Counted from the stretch's first letter, positions 32,091-41,596 are shown. The stretch: DNA of 64,000 bases from Hirschia sp964342355 (GCA_964342355.1 CAYFFG010000001.1:310001-374000), one strand, 5' to 3'. Made by a program: numbers and translations. The notes: a model not told the origin generated them from the letters alone.

Positions 32091-33210
32091 TAGTATTGCC
32101 AGAGATGATCTTGAGCTCCTGCGGAATGTAGCGCGCGAAGCAGGGGCGTTGGCGCTTAATTGGTTTGAGCGTGGCGCGCAGGTTTGGGAAAAATCACCCA
32201 ATAATCCAGTCACTCAAGCGGATATCGCCGTCAATGATCGCATTGCGCAGCGCTTGATGGCGGCGCGTCCGACATATGGTTGGTTGTCGGAAGAAACCAA
32301 GGATGACGCTGAAAACCGCGATATGTCGCGCGTGTTTGTGGTCGACCCGATTGACGGCACAAAAGCATTTATCGCCGGTCAGCCTTTTTTTTGCGTTGCA
32401 ATCGCCCGGTTGGAACAGGACGTTCCTATTGTTGGGGTGGTTTATAACCCAGCGACAGATGAGATGTTTGAAGCCATGCGCGGTGATGGCGCGCGGCTGA
32501 ATGGTGAGCCGATAGAAGTCAGAGCGCGTCACCACATTGATAATTGCCGCATGCTGGGCCACCGGGAAGTGTTTGCTCATGAGGGCTGGTCGCGTCCCTG
32601 GCCACAGATGAAACTGCCCGACATCATGCCCAACGCGCTGGCTTACCGGATTGCGCTTGTGGCGGCTGGACGGTGGGATGCAGCGGTGGCGTTGTCTCAT
32701 AAGTGCGACTGGGACCTTGCGGCGGCGACACTGATCCTGGAAGAGGCTGGCGGGACGGCAAGTGACCATCTTGGCGACGCATTTTCTTTCAACGGGCGCA
32801 TTCCTGTTCAACGTAGCGTGGTTGCAGCTGGCGCTGCGTTGCATCCCCTGATAATAGAACGGGTGCGCAACGTTCCGATTCCCGATCCTAATTGCGTCAC
32901 GGGCGAGAGCGTTCAAGGAACAATTGATCTTTCCAAGAATGAGGCGGCGAAAATGTCCACCAAAGCACCTGAATCCCATTCCCAGCTTTTACACCTTGTC
33001 ATCGGTGGAGAGTTGAAAGACGTTACGGGCATTGAGTTTGAGGATCTGACCAAGATGGAGTTTGTTGGCGCATTTGGTTCATACGCAGCGGCATATGACG
33101 CCTGGAAGTCAGCAGCGCAGCGCACGGTCGATAATGCTGAAATGCGTTTCTTCATTCTGCACGCACACCGTCTGCTTGACCCGGAAACCGGACACACGCA
33201 CGACGTTTGA
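32065..33210 (+). CDS. cysQ: CysQ/inositol-monophosphatase-like protein fused to DUF4170
   Basis: 381 residues. Residues about 10-260 are an IMPase/CysQ-type phosphatase: LSEETKDD, the metal-binding DPIDGTKAF, and WDLAAATLILEEAGG. Such enzymes hydrolyse 3'-phosphoadenosine 5'-phosphate, inositol phosphates or similar. The last about 85 residues (from LLHLVIGGEL) match the small DUF4170 family (EFVGAFGSYAAAYDAWKSAAQRTVDNA.MRFFILHAHRLLDPE), which in relatives is usually a separate small gene right after cysQ. An in-frame ATG at 32953 with GAGG upstream may also start the DUF4170 part alone. The start at 32065 overlaps pmbA. Confidence 0.88.
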   Translation: MECRLPDSDSIARDDLELLRNVAREAGALALNWFERGAQVWEKSPNNPVTQADIAVNDRIAQRLMAARPTYGWLSEETKDDAENRDMSRVFVVDPIDGTKAFIAGQPFFCVAIARLEQDVPIVGVVYNPATDEMFEAMRGDGARLNGEPIEVRARHHIDNCRMLGHREVFAHEGWSRPWPQMKLPDIMPNALAYRIALVAAGRWDAAVALSHKCDWDLAAATLILEEAGGTASDHLGDAFSFNGRIPVQRSVVAAGAALHPLIIERVRNVPIPDPNCVTGESVQGTIDLSKNEAAKMSTKAPESHSQLLHLVIGGELKDVTGIEFEDLTKMEFVGAFGSYAAAYDAWKSAAQRTVDNAEMRFFILHAHRLLDPETGHTHDV

Positions 33211-33258
33211 TCGTGACGCTTTTCCGGGCGGCAGCTCCGGCGTATAAGGGGCTGCATC

Positions 33259-35043
33259 ATGGCTGACCGTCCTAAAAAACTCTTTTATCGCTTTGCCTTG
33301 GAGTGGATGGCGAAACAGTGGCCGCTGTTTCTCACAGGCGCGCTGTTTGCGCTGATTACCTCTTTGGCGGTGGCAAGCTATGGCATGCTGGTCAAAGCTG
33401 GTCTGGATTGGCTGGGGGCGACCCAGCATGGCCAGGATCTTATCCAGATACCATTGATGGATCTGGCGCTGAAAACCAATACGCTGATGTGGGGGCTGCC
33501 AGTCGGGATTGTTGGCGCAGCCATTATCCGTTCGGTATCTCTTTACATCCAGACCATGCTCAATAATTCGGCCGTTCAACGCGGGCTCGTCGGCGTGCAG
33601 GATGCGTTGTTTGGTCGTCTGATTGATGGGGATTATGCGCGGCTGACATCGGCGGCGTCCGGCGAATATGTTTCCCAGTTCATTAATGACATGAATTTGG
33701 TCCGTGAAGCGTCATTGCGGCTGGCGACTAACCTTGTGAAAGGCGTTTTGACGGTCCTCGCCTGTATTGCCACCATGTTCTGGTATGATTGGGCGCTCGC
33801 GCTGGTGGTTTTGATTGTTTATCCAATCGCGTTTGCGCCGGTGGTGCGCATTGGTGAGAAATTGCGCAAAGTTTCTCGCACGGCTCAACAGCAAACAGGC
33901 GAGATGACGGCGCTTTTGAACGAAGGCTTTCAGGGCGGGCGCACGACAAAAGCGTTTAATCTGGAAGATTACCAAAAAACGCGTGCGCATGCAGGGTTTG
34001 TGGAACGTGCGCATCTCTATCTGAAGGTTCTACGCAATAAAGCGCTTGTCGATCCTTTGCTGGAGATTGTCGGCGGATTAGCGTTGGCGGGCGTATTTGC
34101 CTTTACCGGATGGCGCATTTTGAATGGCGAAGCCACTGTCGGTGATCTGGGTGGTTTTATCGCGGCAATTGGCGCCGCGTCTCCTGAGGTGCGCGCACTC
34201 GGCACGCTGAATTCCATCGCTAATGAAGGTCTTGCCGCGCTGGACCGGATTTATCACGTGTTGGATACAGACGACGCTGTTCAGGACAAGCCCGATGCAA
34301 AGCAATTGGCGCGTGTGCGCGGCGAGGTGGCGTTTCAGGATGTGCATTTTGCCTATCAGGATAATACTCCCGTTCTTAATGGTCTGACATTTGAAGCTAA
34401 ACCGGGCGAAACGATCGCGCTTGTCGGAGCTTCGGGGGCCGGCAAATCCACTGTCTTTAATCTGTTGATGCGGCTTTATGAGGTGTCTGACGGCGCGGTG
34501 ACGGTGGAAGGCGAAGACGTTCGCAATGTTGAGCGCCGATCCTTGCGCAATAACCTCTCTCTTGTGTCTCAAGATGCGTTCCTTTTTGACGATACGCTGC
34601 GGGCAAATATTGAGCTTGGTCGTCCTGGAGCGAGCGACAAAGACATCAAAACCGCAGCAGCGGCGGCGGCATGTGATTTTATAGCTGATCTGCCTGAAGG
34701 GTTGGATACGCGTGCGGGCGAGGGAGGGCGTAATCTTTCCGGCGGCCAGCGTCAGCGTATCGCAATTGCGCGTGCGATTTTAAAAGACGCGCCTATCTTA
34801 TTGCTGGATGAAGCCACAAGCGCGCTGGACGCAGCGTCTGAATCACGGGTTCAGACCGCTTTGGAGCGATTATCCGAAGGGCGCACGACGCTGATTATCG
34901 CGCACCGTTTGTCGACTGTGCGCGCTGCTGACCGCATCTTTGTGATGGATAAGGGCCGTGTGGTGGAAGCAGGCACGCATGACGCGTTGATTAAGAAGGA
35001 CAGCCTCTACGCAGAGCTTGTGAAACTTCAGTTGGCGACCTGA
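33259..35043 (+). CDS. ABC exporter, MsbA-like (fused permease and ATPase)
   Basis: 594 residues. Six hydrophobic segments in the first 330 residues, then an ATPase domain with Walker A (GASGAGKST), signature NLSGGQRQR, Walker B (ILLLDEATSALD) and the switch IIAHR. The overall pattern matches half-transporter lipid exporters such as MsbA, but similar ABC proteins export other hydrophobic compounds. It lies 6 kb downstream of the lipid A genes and is not in their operon. An AAGGGG site precedes the ATG. The stop overlaps the convergent gene by 16 bases. Confidence 0.9.
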   Translation: MADRPKKLFYRFALEWMAKQWPLFLTGALFALITSLAVASYGMLVKAGLDWLGATQHGQDLIQIPLMDLALKTNTLMWGLPVGIVGAAIIRSVSLYIQTMLNNSAVQRGLVGVQDALFGRLIDGDYARLTSAASGEYVSQFINDMNLVREASLRLATNLVKGVLTVLACIATMFWYDWALALVVLIVYPIAFAPVVRIGEKLRKVSRTAQQQTGEMTALLNEGFQGGRTTKAFNLEDYQKTRAHAGFVERAHLYLKVLRNKALVDPLLEIVGGLALAGVFAFTGWRILNGEATVGDLGGFIAAIGAASPEVRALGTLNSIANEGLAALDRIYHVLDTDDAVQDKPDAKQLARVRGEVAFQDVHFAYQDNTPVLNGLTFEAKPGETIALVGASGAGKSTVFNLLMRLYEVSDGAVTVEGEDVRNVERRSLRNNLSLVSQDAFLFDDTLRANIELGRPGASDKDIKTAAAAAACDFIADLPEGLDTRAGEGGRNLSGGQRQRIAIARAILKDAPILLLDEATSALDAASESRVQTALERLSEGRTTLIIAHRLSTVRAADRIFVMDKGRVVEAGTHDALIKKDSLYAELVKLQLAT

Positions 35044-35693
35044 TCTTTTTCCACCGCTGTTTTTAAGAACATCTTGAGGTCGTCGACCTCTTGTGCGCCT
35101 TGCATGGCGTATTTGCCATTGGCGATGAAGACCGGCACGCCGGCGACGCCAAGATTACGCACAAAGGTTTCTTCCTGCTGGATCACATCCAGATCGGCGT
35201 CTTCCTTCAACAGTTTTTCCACCACATCTGGAAGGAGGCCGACGCTTTCGGCGATGCTGATCAGCACGTGAAAGTCGTTGATATCCTGGTGCAGGTTAAA
35301 ATAGGCGTTCATCAGCGCTTCTTTGGCTTCAGCGCCCTTGTTCTGGCCCTGCGCCCAACGCACGAGCCGGTGGCCATTGCGCGTATTGATCCGCTTCGGC
35401 ATGCCGGAAAAGCGAAAGGGAATGCCTTCGTTTTCGCCAGCGTCTTCGAGCACAGCGCGCATTTGAAGCCATTTGTTGTCCGGACCATCTGGGCCGAATT
35501 TGGCTTTCATATATTCGCCATAGGGAACGCCTTCCGCTGGTACATTCGGGTCCAGCTGGAAAGGGAGAAACCTTAGATAAACATCGTCCAAACCATCCTC
35601 GCGAACGGCTTCAACAGCGGTGTTTAACCGGCGAAGACCTAACCAGCACCAAGGGCAGACAAGGTCAGAAATCATGTCGATCTGTAGTGTCAT
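35028..35693 (-). CDS. DsbA family oxidoreductase (FrnE-like)
   Basis: 221 residues with the CPWCW active site (VCPWCWLGLRRLN at about residues 13-24), a helical insertion and the thioredoxin-fold cis-proline segment VAGVPVFIANG. There is no signal peptide, so it is cytoplasmic and like FrnE, which reduces or isomerises disulfides or acts on polyketide precursors. The function is only a family-level call. The gene is convergent with the ABC exporter and overlaps it by 16 bases. Confidence 0.9.
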   Translation of the reverse strand: MTLQIDMISDLVCPWCWLGLRRLNTAVEAVREDGLDDVYLRFLPFQLDPNVPAEGVPYGEYMKAKFGPDGPDNKWLQMRAVLEDAGENEGIPFRFSGMPKRINTRNGHRLVRWAQGQNKGAEAKEALMNAYFNLHQDINDFHVLISIAESVGLLPDVVEKLLKEDADLDVIQQEETFVRNLGVAGVPVFIANGKYAMQGAQEVDDLKMFLKTAVEKDQVAN

Positions 35694-35779
35694 TGTTTCA
35701 ACCTATCAGTCAGTTAGGGATAGACAAACCCGGTTCACATGCGTTTGATATCACATGCGGGGCCTGCGGTGGAAACCAC

Positions 35780-36325
35780 ATGTTGGAGATGCGCTTGAGG
35801 GACCACTCGAAAACAGGCCGGATGCTGTGCATGCTTGGCATTGTAAGTTTGCTGGCGCTGTCAGCATGTAGCGCTGATAGTTCGTCCGCTGAGAAACGTG
35901 TTCTGAAGACCTCTGCGGTAGCGACTATATCTGGCGATTCAGATGATATTGATCCTTTTTCACTTGTCATTGAAGCTGAACGCTGGGGCGTGATGATCGA
36001 CAATGCACGCAATGGCTTTGCCGTTAGCGAACGTCTGCTGCCATCGACCGGTGAAACAGATCTGGAGCGCATAGATAAAGCGCTACGGTCTGGAGCTTTA
36101 GAGCTTATCAGACTGCGCGATGAAGCGTGCCGAGCAGGAAGTTCAGAATGTGTGCGCATCGAGCTTCCAGACTGGGTGTTTGACCCACCGGACAAAGTCA
36201 CCACGTTGGACGAATACGCTTTGCGCAGCGTATGGCTGGGCGAAGCGGCAAACCGTCTGGTTGCGTCCGGGTGTGACGCCGGACGCACGGCCACGAGCGA
36301 AGAGATGTTCTGCGCCGTAGAATAG
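35780..36325 (+). CDS. Hypothetical lipoprotein, 181 residues
   Basis: No family recognised. A signal peptide with lipobox (MLCMLGIVSLLALSAC) starts about 14 residues from the ATG at 35780. The mature part is mostly helical, contains four or more Cys near the C terminus (DEACRAGSSECVRIE; ASGCDAGR; MFCAVE), suggesting disulfides in the periplasm. The open frame extends to 35687 over the divergent dsbA-like start, but the signal sequence supports the later start. GGTGGA lies 7 bases upstream. Confidence 0.7.
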   Translation: MLEMRLRDHSKTGRMLCMLGIVSLLALSACSADSSSAEKRVLKTSAVATISGDSDDIDPFSLVIEAERWGVMIDNARNGFAVSERLLPSTGETDLERIDKALRSGALELIRLRDEACRAGSSECVRIELPDWVFDPPDKVTTLDEYALRSVWLGEAANRLVASGCDAGRTATSEEMFCAVE

Positions 36326-36336
36326 AGCTTGTTGTT

Positions 36337-36963
36337 TTACGCCTCGGCCGCCTCAGACGGAATAAATGTCAGCGCCACACCATTGTTACACCAGCGCTGG
36401 CCGGTTGGCGCAGGGCCATCATCAAAGACGTGTCCCTGGTGGCCGCCACAACGACTGCAGTGGTATTCAGTGCGCACGTAAAACAGTTTGCGATCAGGCT
36501 TGGTGTCGATACGGCCTGGCAGAACTTCCCAGAAACTTGGCCAACCCGTGCCTGAATTATATTTGTGAGCGGAAGAGAACAGGATCTGGCCACAGCCAGC
36601 GCAGGCAAACCAGCCGTCACGCTTTTCATTGTTAAGTTCGCTTGTGAAGGCGCGCTCTGTGCCTTCTTCGCGCAGCACATAATAAGCGTGTTTGGAAAGA
36701 CGCTTTTTCCATTCACTTTCCGGCAGGTCTTGCCATTCAGCCGTGGTCAGCTTGTCAAAGCCAGGCGCTTCCAGCGGGATGTCACCGAGGCTGCTGTCGC
36801 GATCCAGCTGAGGCGCGGATGCGCTTTTATTGTCCGCGCTGGCGTTGGTTGCAAAAACGCCTGCGCCAATGACGAGACCGCCGCCTAAAACTGTCAGCGC
36901 GTTACGACGCGAAAGCAGCGAGGCGAAGGAAGACGAACGGGGTGTGTCAGATGTTTTTTTCAT
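36337..36963 (-). CDS. msrB: Tat-exported peptide-methionine (R)-S-oxide reductase
   Basis: 208 residues. Reduces methionine-R-sulfoxide in proteins. The first about 45 residues are a twin-arginine signal (SRRNALTVLGGGLVIGAG), so the enzyme is predicted to act in the periplasm. The MsrB domain has the zinc site (CAGC, and HCSRCGG), the HVFDDGP loop and the catalytic Cys in QRWCNNGVALTF. The typical resolving Cys position was not verified. Length fits an exported MsrB. It converges with the preceding lipoprotein gene, 11 bases apart. Confidence 0.93.
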   Translation of the reverse strand: MKKTSDTPRSSSFASLLSRRNALTVLGGGLVIGAGVFATNASADNKSASAPQLDRDSSLGDIPLEAPGFDKLTTAEWQDLPESEWKKRLSKHAYYVLREEGTERAFTSELNNEKRDGWFACAGCGQILFSSAHKYNSGTGWPSFWEVLPGRIDTKPDRKLFYVRTEYHCSRCGGHQGHVFDDGPAPTGQRWCNNGVALTFIPSEAAEA

Positions 36964-37045
36964 GTAGCAAACGATACGTTATCTGCGGCTTTTGGGCCAA
37001 TAAACTGATCGGAGCGCACGTTCACATCTCGTTGAGCATACGTGA

Positions 37046-38047
37046 CTAATCGAATGCGGGCGGATCAGTAGGCGATTCTGCAAAAAGCTTGGCGTATTGA
37101 GGCCGCAGATCGGCTCGGAATATGGCCTGATCGACGCTTAAGACGTAATCGCCTTCAGCGTAGGGGCCAAGGTCATACGGCTTGAACATCACAATGACGC
37201 CGCCAAAACGGCCCTTTGTCGTGGAAGCTGCCAGAGTGGTTTCGGCGCGGGCGAAAGTTTCTTTAAGATCTTCGGAACCGCAATCAATCGGTTCGCCATG
37301 AATTGTGGCATCCTGAATGCGCGCGCGTTTTTCAGCTTTTAATGTCTCACACAAAGCGATGGTGAGCGCAGGCGACTGCATGCGGCGTGGCAGGAACAAA
37401 TCCTGGAGCGCCAGAGTTTTTCCAGTTTCAGCATTTGCGATAACACCCTGCCAATTCATGTTCGGATGTGCGCCGCCTGTGAAGCTGATTTCGCGACCGG
37501 CTGCGGCGACAAGATCGCCAGCGCGCTCAATCTCACGAAACTCAATGTTGATGGACCAAGGCAGAAAAGAGTAACCATCGCTTTCAGCTGCTTGTTGTTC
37601 CGCTTTTGACTGGGTTTTCAGTTTGTCGCGATAATCCGCCATTGTTTTCATCAGAGGCTGATAAACCGGGTCGGATTTGCTGCCGTTGGGAAAATGCGCT
37701 TCGAAGCTGAGGTGATCCAGTTTGAGGACCATATGTTCGGCATAACCTACTGTTTGTGGGCGTAAATCCTGTTTGGGCAGGTCTGTGTCAACGCTCTGGG
37801 TGTCGAACAAAGTCTGGGTGTTTTCACCGCCAATGGTCGGGGGCGTGTCAGGGGTAGAGTTACTGGCGGTATCCTGGTGCGTGTTCTGGGATTTATCAGG
37901 GTGGTCTTCCGGGTGGTCTGTGGCGGTCAGCTGAGACGAAATAGCGCCTGCGCCTGCCACTACGCAGCCAGAGACGATAAGACCTGTCGCCACCGCGATA
38001 GTCATCGCCAGAGTTTGATCGCTTACAAATGCAGTCTTCTTCGCCAC
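37046..38047 (-). CDS. RsiV-like DUF4163/DUF3298 lipoprotein
   Basis: 333 residues from the GTG at 38047. A signal with lipobox (ATGLIVSGC) is followed by a Thr/Asp/Pro-rich linker (about 40-90), then a DUF4163 region (HMVLKLDHLSFEAHFP) and a DUF3298 region with the family FTGGAHPNMN motif. The same pair makes up the extracytoplasmic part of RsiV, a lysozyme-binding anti-sigma factor, but this protein has no N-terminal cytoplasmic domain. Binding of lysozyme-like ligands is only a possibility. An ATG at 38074 is an alternative start; GAGGGG favours the GTG. Confidence 0.8.
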   Translation of the reverse strand: MAKKTAFVSDQTLAMTIAVATGLIVSGCVVAGAGAISSQLTATDHPEDHPDKSQNTHQDTASNSTPDTPPTIGGENTQTLFDTQSVDTDLPKQDLRPQTVGYAEHMVLKLDHLSFEAHFPNGSKSDPVYQPLMKTMADYRDKLKTQSKAEQQAAESDGYSFLPWSINIEFREIERAGDLVAAAGREISFTGGAHPNMNWQGVIANAETGKTLALQDLFLPRRMQSPALTIALCETLKAEKRARIQDATIHGEPIDCGSEDLKETFARAETTLAASTTKGRFGGVIVMFKPYDLGPYAEGDYVLSVDQAIFRADLRPQYAKLFAESPTDPPAFD

Positions 38048-38056
38048 GCGAAAATT

Positions 38057-38062
38057 CCCCTC
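38057..38062 (-). promoter_or_regulatory. Shine-Dalgarno that decides the start of the DUF4163 gene
   Basis: Read on the minus strand GAGGGG with 9 bases before a GTG at 38047. The upstream ATG at 38074 has no comparable site and its product would have a non-typical long charged start before the signal. Confidence 0.6.
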
Positions 38063-38103
38063 ATATGCCCGCATCAACGCCAGTCAGCGGGTCGTGTCCT
38101 GCC

Positions 38104-39045
38104 CTATGGAAACACGATTGGCGCGGAAAGACCAAGAAAAAGCAAAAATGCAGCATCTCTGTTCGATTTAAACAATCGCAGCGCCAGATCGCCTATCTCG
38201 GGTCCGGTCCGTGTCGCTTGCAAGGCCAGATGCCCTGCAAAGATCAGAACGCCTAGAAACGCCAATGGCTCCGTATTTAAGAAGGTCGCTATTCCAAGCA
38301 GAATGACGCATAGCCCATAAATCAAACTTACCATCGGTTTGACTTTACCGCCAAAACGGCGGGCCGTGGATTTAACGCCGATAAGGGCGTCGTCTTCCTT
38401 GTCCTGAAGCGCATAGATGGTGTCATAACCGATCGTCCAGCACATGAGGGCGGCGTAGAGGAAAAAGTCCTGTATTTCCAAATGTCCCTTGATGGCGGCA
38501 GGGGTGACCAGCACGGCCCAATTGAGCGTGAGCCCCAGCCAGGCTTGCGGCCACCAGGTGATGCGTTTCATCAGGGGATAAGCGGCGACAAGCGGGATTG
38601 AGCAGAGGGACATGATCTGGGCAAAGCGCGGCAATGCGAGGAGGACGCACAATCCGACAAGGCATTGTGCGATGGTCCATGCCCAAGCCGCCTTTGTGGA
38701 AACCCGACCCGCAGGCAAAGGACGCCCGGCAGTGCGCTCGACTTTGGCGTCAAAATCCTTGTCGAGGATATCGTTATAGGTGCAGCCAGCGCCGCGCATG
38801 AAGATCGCGCCAATCAGGATTAGAACGCCGAGCTTTAAATCTTCCAGTGTGTAGATGTCTCCAACTTTGGAAAATGCGATGCCGATCCAGCCGGGAATGG
38901 CGAGCAGCCAGATGCCGATGGGGCGATCAAACCGTGACAGGCGAAAAAACGGCTCAAGCGCTGAAGGAGATTTATCAACCCAAGAGTTTGGGCCAGCGTC
39001 CTTGGGGCGGATAGGGGCGTTGTCTGGTGGGGCGGGAGAGGTCAA
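38104..39045 (-). CDS. ubiA: 4-hydroxybenzoate octaprenyltransferase
   Basis: 313 residues, multispan inner-membrane protein. Prenylates 4-hydroxybenzoate in ubiquinone synthesis. The two Asp-rich motifs are present: the NDILDKDFDAKVERTAGRPL segment (about 92-111) and DKEDDALIGVKS near residue 210. The start codon is TTG at 39045, overlapping the stop of the preceding gene as TTGA, which implies translational coupling. Downstream is the DUF4163 lipoprotein. Confidence 0.94.
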   Translation of the reverse strand: MTSPAPPDNAPIRPKDAGPNSWVDKSPSALEPFFRLSRFDRPIGIWLLAIPGWIGIAFSKVGDIYTLEDLKLGVLILIGAIFMRGAGCTYNDILDKDFDAKVERTAGRPLPAGRVSTKAAWAWTIAQCLVGLCVLLALPRFAQIMSLCSIPLVAAYPLMKRITWWPQAWLGLTLNWAVLVTPAAIKGHLEIQDFFLYAALMCWTIGYDTIYALQDKEDDALIGVKSTARRFGGKVKPMVSLIYGLCVILLGIATFLNTEPLAFLGVLIFAGHLALQATRTGPEIGDLALRLFKSNRDAAFLLFLGLSAPIVFP

Positions 39046-39236
39046 TCTTGCGTCTCGTCTTCTGGTGCGGGTTTTTCAGCGAAACGGTCGCAGACTTTGG
39101 CTTTATTGCCCTCCCAACACGCGCATTCTTTGAGTTCATAATCATAAGCGCCGCCAGCTAGAACACACTTGTCCGTCTTGCCGTCGCAGGCCACAGCAAA
39201 AAGAAGAAGCGATAAAATAAGACCGGTGCGAACCAT
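39042..39236 (-). CDS. Small Cys-rich lipoprotein, 64 residues
   Basis: A signal with lipobox (LILSLLLFAVAC) then a 45-residue mature part with Cys pairs (DKCVLAGG.., LKECACWEGNKAKVC). It could bind metal or form disulfides. Function unknown. It lies directly upstream of ubiA with a four-base overlap, so it is probably co-expressed with it. Confidence 0.75.
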   Translation of the reverse strand: MVRTGLILSLLLFAVACDGKTDKCVLAGGAYDYELKECACWEGNKAKVCDRFAEKPAPEDETQD

Positions 39237-39290
39237 GATTGCCAAGCCGCCTGTTGAGGATTTGCGCGAACCGCGCCTATATCTTGCGAC

Positions 39291-40055
39291 ATGAGCACGA
39301 TACCCCGCATTTTCGTCAAGACCGATCTTGTCGCAGGCGCGCCATTGGCGTTGTCGTCTGAACAGGCAAACTATCTATTCCGCGTCATGCGCCTCAATAA
39401 AGGCGACAGTGTCCGCGTCTTTAACGGACGTGATGGCGAATGGCGGGCGAGCGTCAAAGAAGTGATGCGCTCGGCAGGCTTTTTGACCGTCGAAGATCAA
39501 TTACGCGAGCAGGCGCTGATCGGCGACTTACAGCTTTTGTTTGCGCCCTTGAAAAAAGCGCAGACCGATTTCGTGATTGAAAAAGCGACCGAACTTGGCG
39601 TTTCCATTATTCAGCCGGTGATTACAGCGCGCACGCAGACAGCGACTGTGCGGGTCAACCGCTTAGAGAAGATCGCCGAAGAAGCTGCTGAACAAACAGA
39701 ACGTCTCGACAAGCCATTGATCGAAGAGCCAGTGCATTTACTGGAAGCGCTTGGTAAATGGCGTTCTGAGCGCAAGCTTATCTTTTGTGATGAGGCGGGC
39801 GATGATGAAAACGCGCCATGGGGCGGCGAATCGGGGCGGGCATTGGCGATGCTGACAGCCTTAAAAGATATGCCAAAAGGGCCGGCTGCGGTTCTGATTG
39901 GGCCAGAAGGCGGGTTTTCCAACGAAGAACGTGAACGGCTGCGGACTTATGATTTTGTTGTCCCGGTTACATTAGGGCCGCGTATTTTAAGGGCGGAAAC
40001 AGCTGTTGTTGCGGCGCTGACACTGTGGCAGGCGGCGCTGGGCGACTGGAATTGA
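39291..40055 (+). CDS. rsmE: 16S rRNA (uracil(1498)-N3)-methyltransferase
   Basis: 254 residues. Methylates U1498 of 16S rRNA. N-terminal PUA-like part (RVMRLNKGDSVRVFNGRDGEW) and the C-terminal SPOUT knot region (VLIGPEGGFSNEERE and PRILRAETAVVAALTLWQ) match the family well. The ATG at 39291 lies 54 bases after the divergent lipoprotein start. Confidence 0.95.
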   Translation: MSTIPRIFVKTDLVAGAPLALSSEQANYLFRVMRLNKGDSVRVFNGRDGEWRASVKEVMRSAGFLTVEDQLREQALIGDLQLLFAPLKKAQTDFVIEKATELGVSIIQPVITARTQTATVRVNRLEKIAEEAAEQTERLDKPLIEEPVHLLEALGKWRSERKLIFCDEAGDDENAPWGGESGRALAMLTALKDMPKGPAAVLIGPEGGFSNEERERLRTYDFVVPVTLGPRILRAETAVVAALTLWQAALGDWN

Positions 40056-40212
40056 TCAACTGATTATAACGAACATTTATATCGGTTAGTTTTGATTTGG
40101 TCTGGAGCGGCTCTTGGCGAGTCCCCATTTCCTACCTAACTGGTACAAAAATAATTTTACCAGGTGCGGACTGATGATGTCTGTTTTTGCCTGCAATCAA
40201 GGGGCGTAACGC

Positions 40213-41589
40213 ATGTCCACACCAACAGAAGCCATTGATGAGAACGCACCGCGCATTAGCTCGGTCGCTGAAATGGCTGCGCATCTGGAATCTGGCTGCA
40301 AGCCGGTAGAAGACTGGCGCATTGGGACAGAACACGAAAAATTTGGCTTTCTTGTTGATGGCCTCAGACCGGTGCCATATGAGGGCAAATCTTCTGTACG
40401 CTCCATGCTGGAAGGGTTGCGTGATCGATTTGGCTGGGCGCCTATCGAAGAAAACGGCGTGCTGATCGGGCTTAAAAAAGACGGCGCGTCCGTCAGTCTT
40501 GAACCCGGCGGGCAGTTTGAGCTTTCTGGCGCACCACTAGAGCACATTCACCAGACATGCAGCGAAGTGGGCGACCATTTACGCGAAGTGCGCACGATTG
40601 CGGATGAAATCGGTATTGCGTTTCTAGGTCTTGGCTTTTCACCGGAATGGTCGCTGGAAGAAACGCCCATGATGCCCAAGGGGCGCTATAAAATCATGCG
40701 GGATTACATGACTCGCGTAGGGCGTTTGGGCCGGGAAATGATGTTTCGGTCGTGTACGGTTCAGACCAATCTCGATTTTTCCTCTGAAGCGGACATGGTC
40801 AAGAAAATGCGCGTGTCGCTGGCGCTCCAGCCAGTGGCGACGGCGTTGTTTGGCAACTCACCGTTTGCCGAAGGCCGCACGAATGGCTTTTTATCTTATC
40901 GCGCCCATGTCTGGACAGACACAGATCCGGATCGCACAGGCATGTTGCCATTCGTGTTTGAGGACGGGTTCGGATTTGAGCGCTATGTTGAGTATGCGCT
41001 GGATGTGCCGATGTATTTTGTGCGTCGGCGCGGGGAATATCTGGATGCGTCCGGAAAATCATTCCGCGATTTCCTGAAAGGCGAACTTGATGTCGTGCCG
41101 GGCGACCGTCCGACCATGGAAGACTTTGACGATCATTTGTCCACAATCTTTCCTGAAGTGCGCTTGAAAAAGTTCATCGAAATGCGCGGCGCTGATTCTG
41201 GTCCATGGGGGCGTATTTGTGCGCTGCCAGCTTTCTGGGTCGGGCTGATGTATTGCCCGGATTGTCTGGATGAAGCATGGAATCTGGTGAAAGACTGGAC
41301 GCCGGAAGAGCGCGAAAGCCTGCGCCGTAATGCGCCAGTAATGGGTTTGCAGACCCCCATTCGCAACACGACCTTGCAGGACGTGGCGCGGCATGTGCTG
41401 GCGCTGTCGCGTGTGGGTTTGCGCAACCGGGCCAAGCTCAACGCTGTAGGCGATGATGAAACCGGGTATCTTACAGAACTGGATCAGATCGTGGCGTCAG
41501 GCCGCAATCCGGCGCAGGTCCTTTTGGACAAGTATAACGGCGAGTGGGGCCGTGACCTGAAGAAGGTCTATAAAGAGCTGGCCTATTAG
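40213..41589 (+). CDS. gshA: Glutamate--cysteine ligase (class II, plant-like)
   Basis: 458 residues. First step of glutathione synthesis, cytoplasmic. The N-terminal segment IGTEHEKFGFLVDGLRPVPYEG and SLEPGGQFELSGAPLEHIHQT form the substrate pocket of the plant-type branch common in alphaproteobacteria; the MTRVGRLGREMMFRSCTVQTNLDF segment is also typical. An AAGGGG site precedes the ATG. Glutathione synthetase is not in this window. Confidence 0.95.
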   Translation: MSTPTEAIDENAPRISSVAEMAAHLESGCKPVEDWRIGTEHEKFGFLVDGLRPVPYEGKSSVRSMLEGLRDRFGWAPIEENGVLIGLKKDGASVSLEPGGQFELSGAPLEHIHQTCSEVGDHLREVRTIADEIGIAFLGLGFSPEWSLEETPMMPKGRYKIMRDYMTRVGRLGREMMFRSCTVQTNLDFSSEADMVKKMRVSLALQPVATALFGNSPFAEGRTNGFLSYRAHVWTDTDPDRTGMLPFVFEDGFGFERYVEYALDVPMYFVRRRGEYLDASGKSFRDFLKGELDVVPGDRPTMEDFDDHLSTIFPEVRLKKFIEMRGADSGPWGRICALPAFWVGLMYCPDCLDEAWNLVKDWTPEERESLRRNAPVMGLQTPIRNTTLQDVARHVLALSRVGLRNRAKLNAVGDDETGYLTELDQIVASGRNPAQVLLDKYNGEWGRDLKKVYKELAY

Positions 41590-41596
41590 ACCAGTT

